A DNA stretch of 39,388 nt, taken from positions 1 through 39,388 of the forward strand of contig JAFAFL010000047.1 in assembly GCA_023423535.1 (NCBI GenBank), in the 5' to 3' direction. Within the stretch, counting starts at the first letter, position 1. Every line of letters begins with the position of its first letter. The position numbers and the translations under genes are program-made. Under the pieces are notes generated by a model, which worked only from the letters and a program-made list of their open reading frames with translations, made no database searches and was not told the origin of the DNA. The stretch is from Pseudomonadota bacterium. GTDB taxonomy: Bacteria > Myxococcota > Myxococcia > Myxococcales > Myxococcaceae. This document shows, one piece after another, positions 8,183-15,581 of this stretch.

Positions 8183-9210
8183 GGCGCAACCTCCCACCGC
8201 TCGAGGTCGGTGCTGCGCGCGAGCCCGAGCGCCGAGTGTCCCCGCCCCGCGTGCGTCGTCTCCTCCGTGCTGCCCGCGTAGAGAAGATAGAAGTGCCCGT
8301 CCACAGCGCGGTCGTCGATGAGGTAGGCCGCGTTGGAGCGCTCGTAGGACAGCACGTCCGGGCCGGTGTTCCACGACTGCTCGCGCACCACCAACTCGCG
8401 CACCTCCGTCCAGCGAAGCCAGGCCGAAGGATCGCTCGGATTGCCGTCGAGCCGGAGGAGGATGGGCACGTGCACCGCGGGGAGCTTCGTACCCACGAGG
8501 TGCCACACGCCGTCGATGCGCAGCGCCTGCAGGTTCTCGAAGTAGGAAGGCTCCAGCGTCCCCAGCAGCGTCCACGGTCCCTCGAGGGCTCCCGAGGGAG
8601 AGTGCGCGACCTGCGCCTCCTGCTCACGCTTGAAGAAGAGGAACGCGCCGCCACCTTCCGCGGCAGTCGGGAAGGCCAGCGCCACGTCGATGAGCCGATC
8701 CGCCGCGGCGTCCGCGCCTTCGATGTGGAAGCGCCGAGGTTCGGACCAGACGCGCAGGTCGTCGGACACGCGGTAGTAGAGCTTGTTCGCCGCCTCGCCC
8801 ACGTCGCGCGTGTGCGAGTTGTAGGTCATCACCCAACGTCCATCCGGCATCCGAACCACGTCCGGCGACGCCAGCCCCCCGACCTCCTCCTGGTCGAGCG
8901 TGGGCTTGACGTCGAAGGCCCGCCAGTCCTCCGTCTGCGCGAACCCGAGCCGCACGCGGAAGGGCGTGTCGGTGAGGTGGCTGAAGCCGAGCTGCCACAT
9001 CCCGTCGTCGCCGCGCACCGCAAAGGCGTCCTTGATCGCCGCGTCCTCGAGCCGCAGCACCGGATTCGTCACGCGATCCCACGGGATGGGCAGAGGGCCC
9101 GAAGGTTCAGCGCGAGGCCCGCACGCGGCGACGGCACCAAAGCCCATCATGCCGGCGAGAGCCACCGTCGCGAGGCGGCGCGGTCCGGTCAGCTCCCTTT
9201 CCATGTTCAT
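8179..9210 (-). CDS. Five-bladed beta-propeller lipoprotein (GH43/GH32-like fold)
   Basis: The product has 343 residues. Its lipoprotein signal puts the acylated Cys at position 30 (VAAC). The rest shows repeated blade motifs of the arabinanase/levansucrase superfamily: SPDVVRMPDGRWVMTYNS, YYRVSDDLRVWSEP, AFLFFKRE, YFENLQALRIDGVWHLVGTK and HFYLLYAGST followed by LARSTDLERWE. It is probably a surface or periplasmic glycan-active or glycan-binding protein, but I cannot assign a substrate or confirm the three catalytic acids. The ATG at 9210 overlaps the PIN gene stop as ATGA, and the stop overlaps thiL as GTGA. An in-frame ATG at 9204 is the only close alternative. Confidence 0.8.
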   Translation of the reverse strand: MNMERELTGPRRLATVALAGMMGFGAVAACGPRAEPSGPLPIPWDRVTNPVLRLEDAAIKDAFAVRGDDGMWQLGFSHLTDTPFRVRLGFAQTEDWRAFDVKPTLDQEEVGGLASPDVVRMPDGRWVMTYNSHTRDVGEAANKLYYRVSDDLRVWSEPRRFHIEGADAAADRLIDVALAFPTAAEGGGAFLFFKREQEAQVAHSPSGALEGPWTLLGTLEPSYFENLQALRIDGVWHLVGTKLPAVHVPILLRLDGNPSDPSAWLRWTEVRELVVREQSWNTGPDVLSYERSNAAYLIDDRAVDGHFYLLYAGSTEETTHAGRGHSALGLARSTDLERWEVAP

Positions 9211-9761
9211 CTCGTCTGCCACCAAAGGGGAGGAACGAAGCTCTTGGCTTTTTGTAGGTACGCGGAGACTGCATCGCTTACTCCGCGAGGAAATCCTGCG
9301 TCGCGCTCGATGGTTCGGAGGAAGCCGTGAAGGGAGAGGACCCGACCCGGAACCTCCTCGATGGCGCGCGCGAGGCCGGCTCGATCGATCATCACTGGCA
9401 CGACGTCCGGTCGGCTCACTGCAAGAGCGATGACCGAGTCTTCTCCCTGTCCTACCGATCCTGCCCGTTGAAGGCGCGCGAGGTTGGTCGCCTCGGGAGA
9501 ACCAGCCAGGATCTCGGTACGTCCGCCAGCGATTGACCTCAGCACCTCCTCCATCGCTTCCGCCTGAGCGCGGCGATGGGCCTCTTCGCGCGTGCTGATT
9601 CCGACAGGCATCTTCAGGATCGGCCCGAGCACGAGTTCGTCCCACACGGTGTCGGTGATCACGACCGGGAGTCGGCCTGCCGCAGCGAGCGCCTCGTCCT
9701 GCCGCGCGCGTTGGAAGCTCGCGAGCACATCCGCGTCGAGCGCGTACTGCGGGTGAGTCAC
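9207..9761 (-). CDS. PIN-domain protein, probable toxin-like partner
   Basis: This 184-residue PIN-like nuclease fold has acidic candidates Asp9 (LDADVL), Glu42 (TVWDEL), Glu107/Asp108 (GQGEDSVIALA) and Asp126 (VPVMIDRAGLARA), in the order expected for Mg-dependent RNases. GTG at 9761 follows the stop of the XRE-ImmA gene after one base. The frame is open further upstream but there reads the neighbour out of phase. Pairs of an XRE-ImmA (COG2856) regulator with a PIN-like gene are known as predicted toxin-antitoxin modules, and I infer the same here. Family members differ widely in length, and the C-terminal FVPPLWWQTR end is unusual. The stop overlaps the next gene. Confidence 0.8.
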   Translation of the reverse strand: MTHPQYALDADVLASFQRARQDEALAAAGRLPVVITDTVWDELVLGPILKMPVGISTREEAHRRAQAEAMEEVLRSIAGGRTEILAGSPEATNLARLQRAGSVGQGEDSVIALAVSRPDVVPVMIDRAGLARAIEEVPGRVLSLHGFLRTIERDAGFPRGVSDAVSAYLQKAKSFVPPLWWQTR

Positions 9762-9762
9762 G

Positions 9763-10896
9763 CTAGGCCTCGTCCACCCACGTGCGGCCGAGCAACTCGC
9801 GCCGACGCCCGGCGGAGAGGAGACTGGCCTCTTCGGCCGCCTGCAGACGTCGCTCGAATCCATCGGGCAGCGCGTGTCGCTCGAACCCGTCCAGCTCGTG
9901 AGTGATGGCGGGCGCCTCACGCAGTGCTTCCGCCATCCCCTTGTCGGCGAAGTAGCCGAGGTTCGCCAGGTGGTAGGCAGAGGCGTCGAACCCGAGCCCG
10001 AAGGTCCGTCGCACCTCCTGAGCGAGCGCGCGCGCTGCGTCGAGGTCCGGCGTTCGCTGTGGAGGACCCAGAAGCGCGGCCACACCCGCGTCTGGCGCGA
10101 GGAACATCAGGGCGAAGGCATCCGCACGACGTTCGGCAGCGGGCTTCTCGTGTGTATAGCCATCGGCCTCACGCGCGCTGTCGATGACCGCTCCATCTGT
10201 CGGCAAGTCGAGCAGGTGGTGGCCCAGCTCGTGCGCCAGCGCGCGCCGCACGCTTCCCACGCGCTGAAGCTGCGTGTTCAACGCGATGAGCCGAACCCGG
10301 CCCGAACGCGCCGCTGCGGCGCGGATCTCCGGACTGTCGAAACGGAAGCGGCTGACGAGGATGCCGAGCCGGTCTTCGATGGTGCGTGACAGGTCCACCA
10401 GCGGCTCGCGCGGAAGGCCCAGGGAGAGGCGCAACTCCCGCGCCGCTGCATATCCCTCGCGGTAGGGGTCGACCTCTTTGGCAGGGCCAGTCCGCTCCTC
10501 GATGCTGACGGTGTCTCTTCGAAGCAGCTCTCCCAGCTCCGCGAACGCACGCGCTCGTTCGAAGGAGCGGGCGAGTCTGTCCACGTCACGCGCGCGCAAC
10601 CAACTGGTCGTCCCTCCGAGGAGGAGGACGTCAGGTGCCGTGGGAGCAGTCTCTTCGGGAGCTTCGGCGGAGAGCAGACCCGCCGCCGGGATGCCCAGAA
10701 CGCCCGCGATCCGCGAGAGCGCGCCCGCCGCCAGTGGGGTTGCACCGGACTCAAACCGCTCGATCGCGTCGCGGGAGACGCCTGCACGCTGAGCGAGAAC
10801 GTCGAGCTCCAGCTTCGCTTCGGCACGTCGGCGCGCGAGCCGCCTGCCGAGTTCTTCGATGTGACGGGCGGGAGACGTCATCGCGTGTCTGATCAT
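9763..10896 (-). CDS. XRE-family regulator fused to ImmA/IrrE metallopeptidase
   Basis: The 377-residue protein begins with a Cro/CI-type helix-turn-helix (about residues 15-70, with ELDVLAQRAGVSRDAIERFE). A linker follows, then a COG2856 zinc peptidase domain with His222-Glu223-xxx-His226 (AHELGHH) and a downstream Glu near 255 in AERRADAFALMFLAP. ImmA/IrrE-type enzymes cleave repressors, and the fused XRE form is often the antitoxin-like partner of a PIN or similar toxin. The ATG at 10896 forms an ATGA overlap with a possible small upstream frame. An ATG at 10881 gives 372 residues and starts closer to the HTH, and neither has a clear ribosome site. It likely represses its own promoter and cotranscribes the PIN gene 1 base on. 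Confidence 0.88.
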   Translation of the reverse strand: MIRHAMTSPARHIEELGRRLARRRAEAKLELDVLAQRAGVSRDAIERFESGATPLAAGALSRIAGVLGIPAAGLLSAEAPEETAPTAPDVLLLGGTTSWLRARDVDRLARSFERARAFAELGELLRRDTVSIEERTGPAKEVDPYREGYAAARELRLSLGLPREPLVDLSRTIEDRLGILVSRFRFDSPEIRAAAARSGRVRLIALNTQLQRVGSVRRALAHELGHHLLDLPTDGAVIDSAREADGYTHEKPAAERRADAFALMFLAPDAGVAALLGPPQRTPDLDAARALAQEVRRTFGLGFDASAYHLANLGYFADKGMAEALREAPAITHELDGFERHALPDGFERRLQAAEEASLLSAGRRRELLGRTWVDEA

Positions 10897-11027
10897 ATAG
10901 CGCGACCGCAGTAGGCGAATCCCGACACCGGCAGGCGGCACAGCGGGCAAGCGACGCGGGCGACCTCGGCGACGTTGTCGAAGCCGCAGCGTCCTTGAGG
11001 CGGTACGGTCCGCGCCGCGATGGACAA
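10893..11027 (-). CDS. Possible 44-residue zinc-ribbon microprotein or remnant
   Basis: A short frame from a TTG at 11027 ends in an ATGA overlap with the XRE-ImmA start. Its sequence contains CGFDN, CPLC and a terminal FAYCG, closely resembling the common bacterial zinc-ribbon pattern in which CxxCGFDN is followed by CxxC, but the first Cys of the first pair is missing. The ribosome site is weak (GTGAGG directly before TTG) and the first bases overlap the divergent DUF457 gene. It may be a decayed zinc-ribbon gene, a leader peptide, or chance. Confidence 0.25.
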   Translation of the reverse strand: MSIAARTVPPQGRCGFDNVAEVARVACPLCRLPVSGFAYCGRAI

Positions 11028-12060
11028 CCTCACGCACGGGCTCTTCGGGCTGGCCATTGGCGCGTTGCGTCGGCCGGACCGGAAGCGCAACAGGGAATGC
11101 AGCACGGCGGAAGGCGACGCGCGCCTCTCACCGACGGACCGCGCGGTGCTCGTCTGCTGCGTGGTGGCGGCGGAGCTGCCGGACCTCGACACCTTCTGGC
11201 CGTCGGGCAACGACGTGCTGCAGGCGCTGCACGCGCACCGGGGCCCCACGCACGCCCTCCTCTTCGCGCCGCTGGTGGCGCTGGTCGCGGTGCTCCTCGT
11301 GAGGCCCCTCTTCCGAGGTGCGGACGCCCGCACGATGTTCGCGTGGGCGCTTCCCTCCACGCTGCTCGCGCACCTGCTCGCCGATGCGTGGACCGGCTGG
11401 GGTACGCGCCTGTTCCTCCCCTTCAGCGACCGGCGCCTCAGCCTCGACTGGACGCTGGTGGTGGACCCGCTGGTCACGGTGCCGCTGCTCCTCGGCGCGG
11501 CCGTCGCGCTCGTTCTCGCGTTGAGGCAGCGCGCGCGGAACGGCTGGCGCACCGCCATCCTCTGCGGGTTCGCGCTCTCCGCGGCCTACGTGGGCGCGCG
11601 GGTGGCGGCGAGGGCGGAGCTCATCGAGCGCCTCGGGCGCGACTACCCCGCGGCCTCGCGCGTGGAGGTCTTTCCCCTCCCCTTCGATCCGATCACCTGG
11701 CGGTACGCGGTGCAGGTCAACGAGCGCTACCGGGTCGGCGTCATCCGCCCCTTCGGAGCCCGCACCGAGCAGGCGGTGCACGTGGCGGCGCAGACGGCGC
11801 TTCCCGAAGGCGCTGCGGACGAGCCCACGGTGCGCGAGGCGCTGGCGTGGGCGCGGCTACCGATCGTCACCACCACAAGGCGCGCGGAGGCGGACGGCGG
11901 CGGCTACTCGGTCCGGATCGCGGACCTCCGCTACCACTTCGGCGGCGCGCCCACGCTCGCCTTCCACTTCGAGCTCGCGCCGGACGGCACGATGAAGAGC
12001 GCCCGCTTCGACCGCGGCGGCAGCGCCCGCGAGCTGCTGCGACGCCTCCGCGATCAGTGA
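11020..12060 (+). CDS. Membrane-bound metal-dependent hydrolase, DUF457/YdjM type
   Basis: The 346-residue protein opens with MDNLTHGLFGLAIG, the hallmark of the DUF457 family. It also has the conserved ELPDLDTFW and HRGPTHALLFAPL blocks and the ADAWTGWGTRLFLPFSDRRLSLDW block, whose His and Asp residues are thought to bind metal. At least four hydrophobic segments lie in the first 200 residues. The C-terminal 150 residues are more polar and probably extra-cytoplasmic. The reaction is not established for the family. A short insertion after LRRPDRKRN is rich in polar residues. It is divergent from the XRE-ImmA chain and convergent, with a 2-base gap, to the histidine kinase gene. No good ribosome site is visible before the ATG. 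Confidence 0.85.
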   Translation: MDNLTHGLFGLAIGALRRPDRKRNRECSTAEGDARLSPTDRAVLVCCVVAAELPDLDTFWPSGNDVLQALHAHRGPTHALLFAPLVALVAVLLVRPLFRGADARTMFAWALPSTLLAHLLADAWTGWGTRLFLPFSDRRLSLDWTLVVDPLVTVPLLLGAAVALVLALRQRARNGWRTAILCGFALSAAYVGARVAARAELIERLGRDYPAASRVEVFPLPFDPITWRYAVQVNERYRVGVIRPFGARTEQAVHVAAQTALPEGAADEPTVREALAWARLPIVTTTRRAEADGGGYSVRIADLRYHFGGAPTLAFHFELAPDGTMKSARFDRGGSARELLRRLRDQ

Positions 12061-12062
12061 AC

Positions 12063-13592
12063 TCAGAAACGGTCCGGCGGCGCTTCCTGCACCGGCGGCC
12101 GCACGCTGATCGAGGTCTGCTGCGGCGGCTCCACCGGCACGACGACGCTGAAGCGCGATCCGCGCCCCAGCTCGCTGGAGACGCGCACGAGGCCCCCGTG
12201 ACCGCCCACGAAGGACTTCACGATGGAGAGGCCCAGGCCCGCGCCGCCGAACTCGCGCGTGGAGGAGGAGTCCACCTGGTAGAAGGTGTCGAAGATCTTC
12301 TCGAACTGGTCGTGCGGGATGCCCACCCCGCTGTCCTCGACGATGATCCGGTAGCCCAGCGCCGAACCGAGCTCCGGCTGCGGCGCGACGTCGGACAGGT
12401 AGACGGACACCGTGCCGCCCCGGTTGGTGAACTTCACCGCGTTGGCGAGGAGGTTCACCAGCACCTGCTTGAGCTTGTCCCGGTCCGCGCTCGCGCGAAG
12501 CTGCTGCGGCGTCCGCGTCTCCAGCGTCACGCCCTTCTTCTGCGCCTGCGGCTTCACCGACGTCACCGAGCTCGCCACGAGCTCCGGCAGGTTCGTCTCC
12601 TCGAAGTTCAGCCGCAGCTTGCCGGCCTCGATCTGGCTGATGTCGAGGATGGAGGAGATGAGCTTCAGGAGCGTCTCGCCCTTCTCCATGATCGTGCGCA
12701 CGTACTCGACCTGCTCGCTGTTCAGCGTCCCCGCGAGGCCCTCCGCGAGCATCTCCGAGTAGCCGATGATCGACGTCAGCGGCGTGCGCAGCTCGTGGCT
12801 CACGGTGGCGAGGAAGCTCGACTTCAGCCGGTCGAGTTCCTTCAGCTTCGAGTTCATGTCCTCGAGCTTCTTGTTGCGCCCCTCCAGCTCGCGGTTCGAC
12901 TCGAGCGTGGCCTCGATGTGCAGCTGCGAGGTGAGGTAGGTCTTCTGGCCCGCCGCCACCAGCGTCTCGAGGAGCTGGGCGAAGTGGGCCATCACCTTCA
13001 CCACCGTGCTCTCCGGCGCGCGCCGCACCATCGCCATCAGGGCCTGCGCCTGCGGCAGGTCGAGCGAGGCGGACACGTCCGTCAGCGAAGGCGGCAGTCC
13101 CTCCAGATCGTCCGGCGAGAAGGGCCCGAAGACCACCCGCCCGAGCGCGTCGCCCTCCCAGCGGATGGGCAGCACGAGGTAGCGCAGCCCGGTGAAGCAG
13201 GGGACGGTGACCATCCCCGCCGGCGGCGGCTCGACGCTGAGCGGCGCGCGCGCACCCTGCACGTGTGAGATGGGCCCGTCCTTCACCCGCGCCACGGTGG
13301 CGGTGCAGCGGTGGCGTCCCTCGGCAAAGGAGAAGACGTAGCCGCAGAAGTCGCCGTTGCCGACCTTGATGTCCGCGAGCTTCGCGCCGCGCTCGTCGAA
13401 CACCTTGATGCCGACCTTGTAGAGCTCGACGAAGTTCTTCACCAACTCGGTGAAGGTTCCCAGGTCGAGCATCTCGCTCAGGCCCAGCCGGCGCTGCAGG
13501 ACCGACTCGCGCCGCCCGCCGCCGTCGATGCTGCGCAGCGTCGAATCGCCCCGTCCGCCGTTGCCGTCGCGGACCGCCCCCAGGTCGCTCAC
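12063..13592 (-). CDS. PocR-domain sensor histidine kinase
   Basis: This 509-residue protein has no membrane segment. Residues about 38-215 match a PocR ligand-binding domain, with an FVELYKVGIKVFDE start, paired Cys at 83 and 96, Cys132 in PCFTGLRYLVLPI and the GRVVFGPF strand. A coiled coil leads to a HisKA domain with His266 in SHELRTPLTSIIGYSEML. The HATPase_c domain has NLLANAVKF, DSGVGIP and GAGLGLSIVKSFV boxes. A Pro-rich tail follows. PocR domains bind small hydrocarbon-derived or metal-linked ligands in known cases, and the ligand here is unknown. GTG at 13592 overlaps the GTPase stop as GTGA. No response regulator is adjacent. Confidence 0.9.
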   Translation of the reverse strand: MSDLGAVRDGNGGRGDSTLRSIDGGGRRESVLQRRLGLSEMLDLGTFTELVKNFVELYKVGIKVFDERGAKLADIKVGNGDFCGYVFSFAEGRHRCTATVARVKDGPISHVQGARAPLSVEPPPAGMVTVPCFTGLRYLVLPIRWEGDALGRVVFGPFSPDDLEGLPPSLTDVSASLDLPQAQALMAMVRRAPESTVVKVMAHFAQLLETLVAAGQKTYLTSQLHIEATLESNRELEGRNKKLEDMNSKLKELDRLKSSFLATVSHELRTPLTSIIGYSEMLAEGLAGTLNSEQVEYVRTIMEKGETLLKLISSILDISQIEAGKLRLNFEETNLPELVASSVTSVKPQAQKKGVTLETRTPQQLRASADRDKLKQVLVNLLANAVKFTNRGGTVSVYLSDVAPQPELGSALGYRIIVEDSGVGIPHDQFEKIFDTFYQVDSSSTREFGGAGLGLSIVKSFVGGHGGLVRVSSELGRGSRFSVVVPVEPPQQTSISVRPPVQEAPPDRF

Positions 13593-14311
13593 GACGCAGC
13601 CTCCGCCTTGGCCTTCGTGGCTCCCGCGGCGCCGTACCGCTCCTCGAGCTGGGTCCCGCGCACGTCGATGTTCGCGAAGATCTGCCCGAGGAACTCCTCC
13701 TCGGTGAGGCCGATGTTCCGGCTCACCGCGGCGCGCTCTTCGATGGCGCGGAAGGCGGCCTGCAGCACCGCGTGGAGCGTCTCCAGCACGCCCTCGCCGC
13801 GGATGGCGACCGCGCCGATCACCGGCTCCTTCCCCTTCGCGCGGACCTCTTCCATCTCCGCGTCGGTCTTGCTGTCCGGCAGGTCGCGCTTGTTGAACTG
13901 GATGACCAGCGGCATCTCGCGCGGGTCGATCCCGTTCTCCTTCAGGTTCTCGGTGAGGTTCCGCCAGTAGGCGTTGTTCTCTGCCGTGGCATTGCGCCGG
14001 CTGTCCGCGATGAACGCCACCGCGTCCGCGTTCTGCAGGACGATCCGTCGGGTGGCGTTGTGGATCACCTGGCCGGGTACGGTGAAGAGCTTTACCTTCA
14101 CCTTGAACCCGTTGGCGGTGCTGAAGAAGACGGGCAGGAGATCGAAGAAGAGCGTGCGGTCGTCGTGGGTCTCGACGGTCAGCAGACGGCCTCGCACCTC
14201 TGTTCGGGTGCGGGCATGAATCATCTGCAGGTTGGTCGTCTTCCCGGAGAGGCCGGGGCCGTAATAGACGACCTTGACCGTCAGTTCTCGCTGCGCGTGG
14301 TTCAGTTGCAC
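13589..14311 (-). CDS. MglA-like small Ras-family GTPase
   Basis: The 240-residue protein aligns by eye with MglA, the polarity GTPase of Myxococcus motility. It has P-loop GPGLSGKT (18-25), a Thr/Arg-containing switch I with Arg51 in HDDRTLFFDLLP, switch II TVPGQ with Gln80, ADS at 101-103, and NKRD at 139-142. The TVPGQ in place of DxxGQ is typical of this family. Compared with the roughly 195-residue MglA it carries about 45 extra C-terminal residues (EEEFLGQIFANIDVRGTQLEERYG and an Ala/Lys end), so I call it a paralogue and not mglA itself. No mglB-type GAP gene adjoins. It overlaps the PocR kinase gene, suggesting they act together. Confidence 0.9.
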   Translation of the reverse strand: MQLNHAQRELTVKVVYYGPGLSGKTTNLQMIHARTRTEVRGRLLTVETHDDRTLFFDLLPVFFSTANGFKVKVKLFTVPGQVIHNATRRIVLQNADAVAFIADSRRNATAENNAYWRNLTENLKENGIDPREMPLVIQFNKRDLPDSKTDAEMEEVRAKGKEPVIGAVAIRGEGVLETLHAVLQAAFRAIEERAAVSRNIGLTEEEFLGQIFANIDVRGTQLEERYGAAGATKAKAEAAS

Positions 14312-14491
14312 GGGACAGCGGTTATAGACGCTTTCGGACGGATGGGACGAATTGGCCGGTGCAGCCCTCCGGCTCGGACAGCGACCTGCCGAGACGCCCG
14401 AGGTGAGGGGTCCGGTGATGGGGATTCACCCCCAAAGGGTCAACGGTTAGGATCGGAGCCTCCCGACAGGGGGCTGACCAGGAGGGTTGGC

Positions 14492-15028
14492 ATGACGATG
14501 AAGCAACTCGGTGACATCAAGGATCAGGTGGCGGTGCCTCCCCTGGACATGACGAACGCGCCGAAGGACGTGGCCGCGGACCTCAAGTTCAGCCTGCCCA
14601 CGGACGAAGACATGCAGGCGGTGGCGACCATCCGCTCCACCTCGGAGCCGTGGGAGAGCCGGGGCGAGACCTCCGAGCAGTCGCTCGAGGCGCTGACGAA
14701 GCTGCGCCCGTTCATCCACGTGGCGAAGCTGGAGAATCAGGTGGTGGGCTACGTGACGGTGGAGCGCGACGGGCCGGTGCAGGGCGCCGCCTACATGCGC
14801 AACATCGTCGTCAAGCCGGAGCTGCGGCAGCGCAAGCTCGGCACGCGGGTGCTCGACCATGCGATCCAGGTCGCGCGGGACATGCACCGGCGCACGCTCG
14901 CCCTCCGCGTGGATCCGGCGAACGGGCCCGCGGTGAGCTTCTACCGGAACGCCGGGTTCACCACGGTGGCCACGGTGGTCTCGAAGAAGAGCGGCAAGCT
15001 CCGCCTCCTCATGTCGCGCGAGCTCTGA
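14492..15028 (+). CDS. GNAT-family N-acetyltransferase
   Basis: This 178-residue protein has one GNAT domain. The central beta strand HVAKLENQVVGYVTVE and the strand AYMRNIVVKPELR are followed by the acetyl-CoA loop RQRKLGT, helix VLDHAIQVA, and the RVDPANGPAVSFYRNAGFTTV block near the end. The substrate, a small molecule or a protein N-terminus/lysine, cannot be told. The ATG at 14492 is set by a strong AGGAGGG at 14480-14486. The frame is open far upstream but that part is antisense to the GTPase. It is a single-gene unit followed by a hairpin terminator. Confidence 0.9.
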   Translation: MTMKQLGDIKDQVAVPPLDMTNAPKDVAADLKFSLPTDEDMQAVATIRSTSEPWESRGETSEQSLEALTKLRPFIHVAKLENQVVGYVTVERDGPVQGAAYMRNIVVKPELRQRKLGTRVLDHAIQVARDMHRRTLALRVDPANGPAVSFYRNAGFTTVATVVSKKSGKLRLLMSREL

Positions 15029-15060
15029 GCCGCTCACTGATTTTTCTGCAAGGAAGTTCG

Positions 15061-15093
15061 AGGCCCTCTCCGTTCACGCGGGGAGGGCCTTTG
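15061..15093 (+). terminator. Rho-independent terminator after the GNAT gene
   Basis: AGGCCCTC (15061-15068) pairs with GAGGGCCT (15083-15090). The stem extends by TCCG/CGGG pairs around a TTCACG loop to about 12 pairs, and T-rich sequence follows. It lies 32 bases after the acetyltransferase stop and 15 bases before the end of the convergent membrane gene, so it may serve both directions. Confidence 0.75.
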
Positions 15094-15107
15094 TCGTTCG
15101 TGCGCGG

Positions 15108-15581
15108 TCACAGCCGGTAGAAGAGCCCGACGATGGCGCCGAAGACGATGTGGGAGAGGATGACCGAGATCGGCGTGCGCGGCCCGTAGTGCAGCGCGAG
15201 GAAGCCCGGCGGCGCGAGGCGTCGCTCGTCGGTCGGCCCTTCGGCGGCGGTGGCCATGCGCGGGTGGAGGGCGGGCAGCGCGGGCAGCACCACGGTCAGC
15301 ACGAACATCGCGTGCACGAGACCCATCAGCGCGCCGAACCAGACCTCGACGCGTCCGCGCGCGTGGAAGGCGGCCACGTAGAGCGCGGAGAAGGCGAGCC
15401 CGTTGACGAGGTGGACGAGCAGTCCCAGCAGCCGCGCGCGGTCGCGGTCGGGGGTGAACATGCTGCCCAGCAGGTAGGGCAGGTTCATGCGGGTGAGGTT
15501 CAACCGCTGGCTGCCGGCCATGAGGACGCTGAGGACGACGGTCGCGCCAAAGCCCCACACCAGCCAGTGGCCCGCGTTCAC
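15108..15581 (-). CDS. Small multi-pass membrane protein
   Basis: Function not recognised. The 157-residue protein has about four hydrophobic segments: near the N-terminus (WGFGATVVLSVLMAG), at LLGLLVHLVNGLAFSALYVAAF, at WFGALMGLVHAMFVLTVVLPAL, and at the end (ISVILSHIVFGAIVGLFYRL). A polar loop with PRMATAAEGPTDERR lies between. Met, His and Gly positions in the helices suggest a structured bundle. GTG at 15581 overlaps the GH15 stop as GTGA, so it is translated with that enzyme. A link to trehalose or glucan metabolism is inference only. Confidence 0.8.
   Translation of the reverse strand: MNAGHWLVWGFGATVVLSVLMAGSQRLNLTRMNLPYLLGSMFTPDRDRARLLGLLVHLVNGLAFSALYVAAFHARGRVEVWFGALMGLVHAMFVLTVVLPALPALHPRMATAAEGPTDERRLAPPGFLALHYGPRTPISVILSHIVFGAIVGLFYRL

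Noticed and set aside
14410..14460. GGGG-ATTCA-CCCC hairpin and promoter-like words between the GTPase and GNAT genes
   Set aside because: The stem is four to five pairs long and no -35/-10 pair at proper spacing was found.
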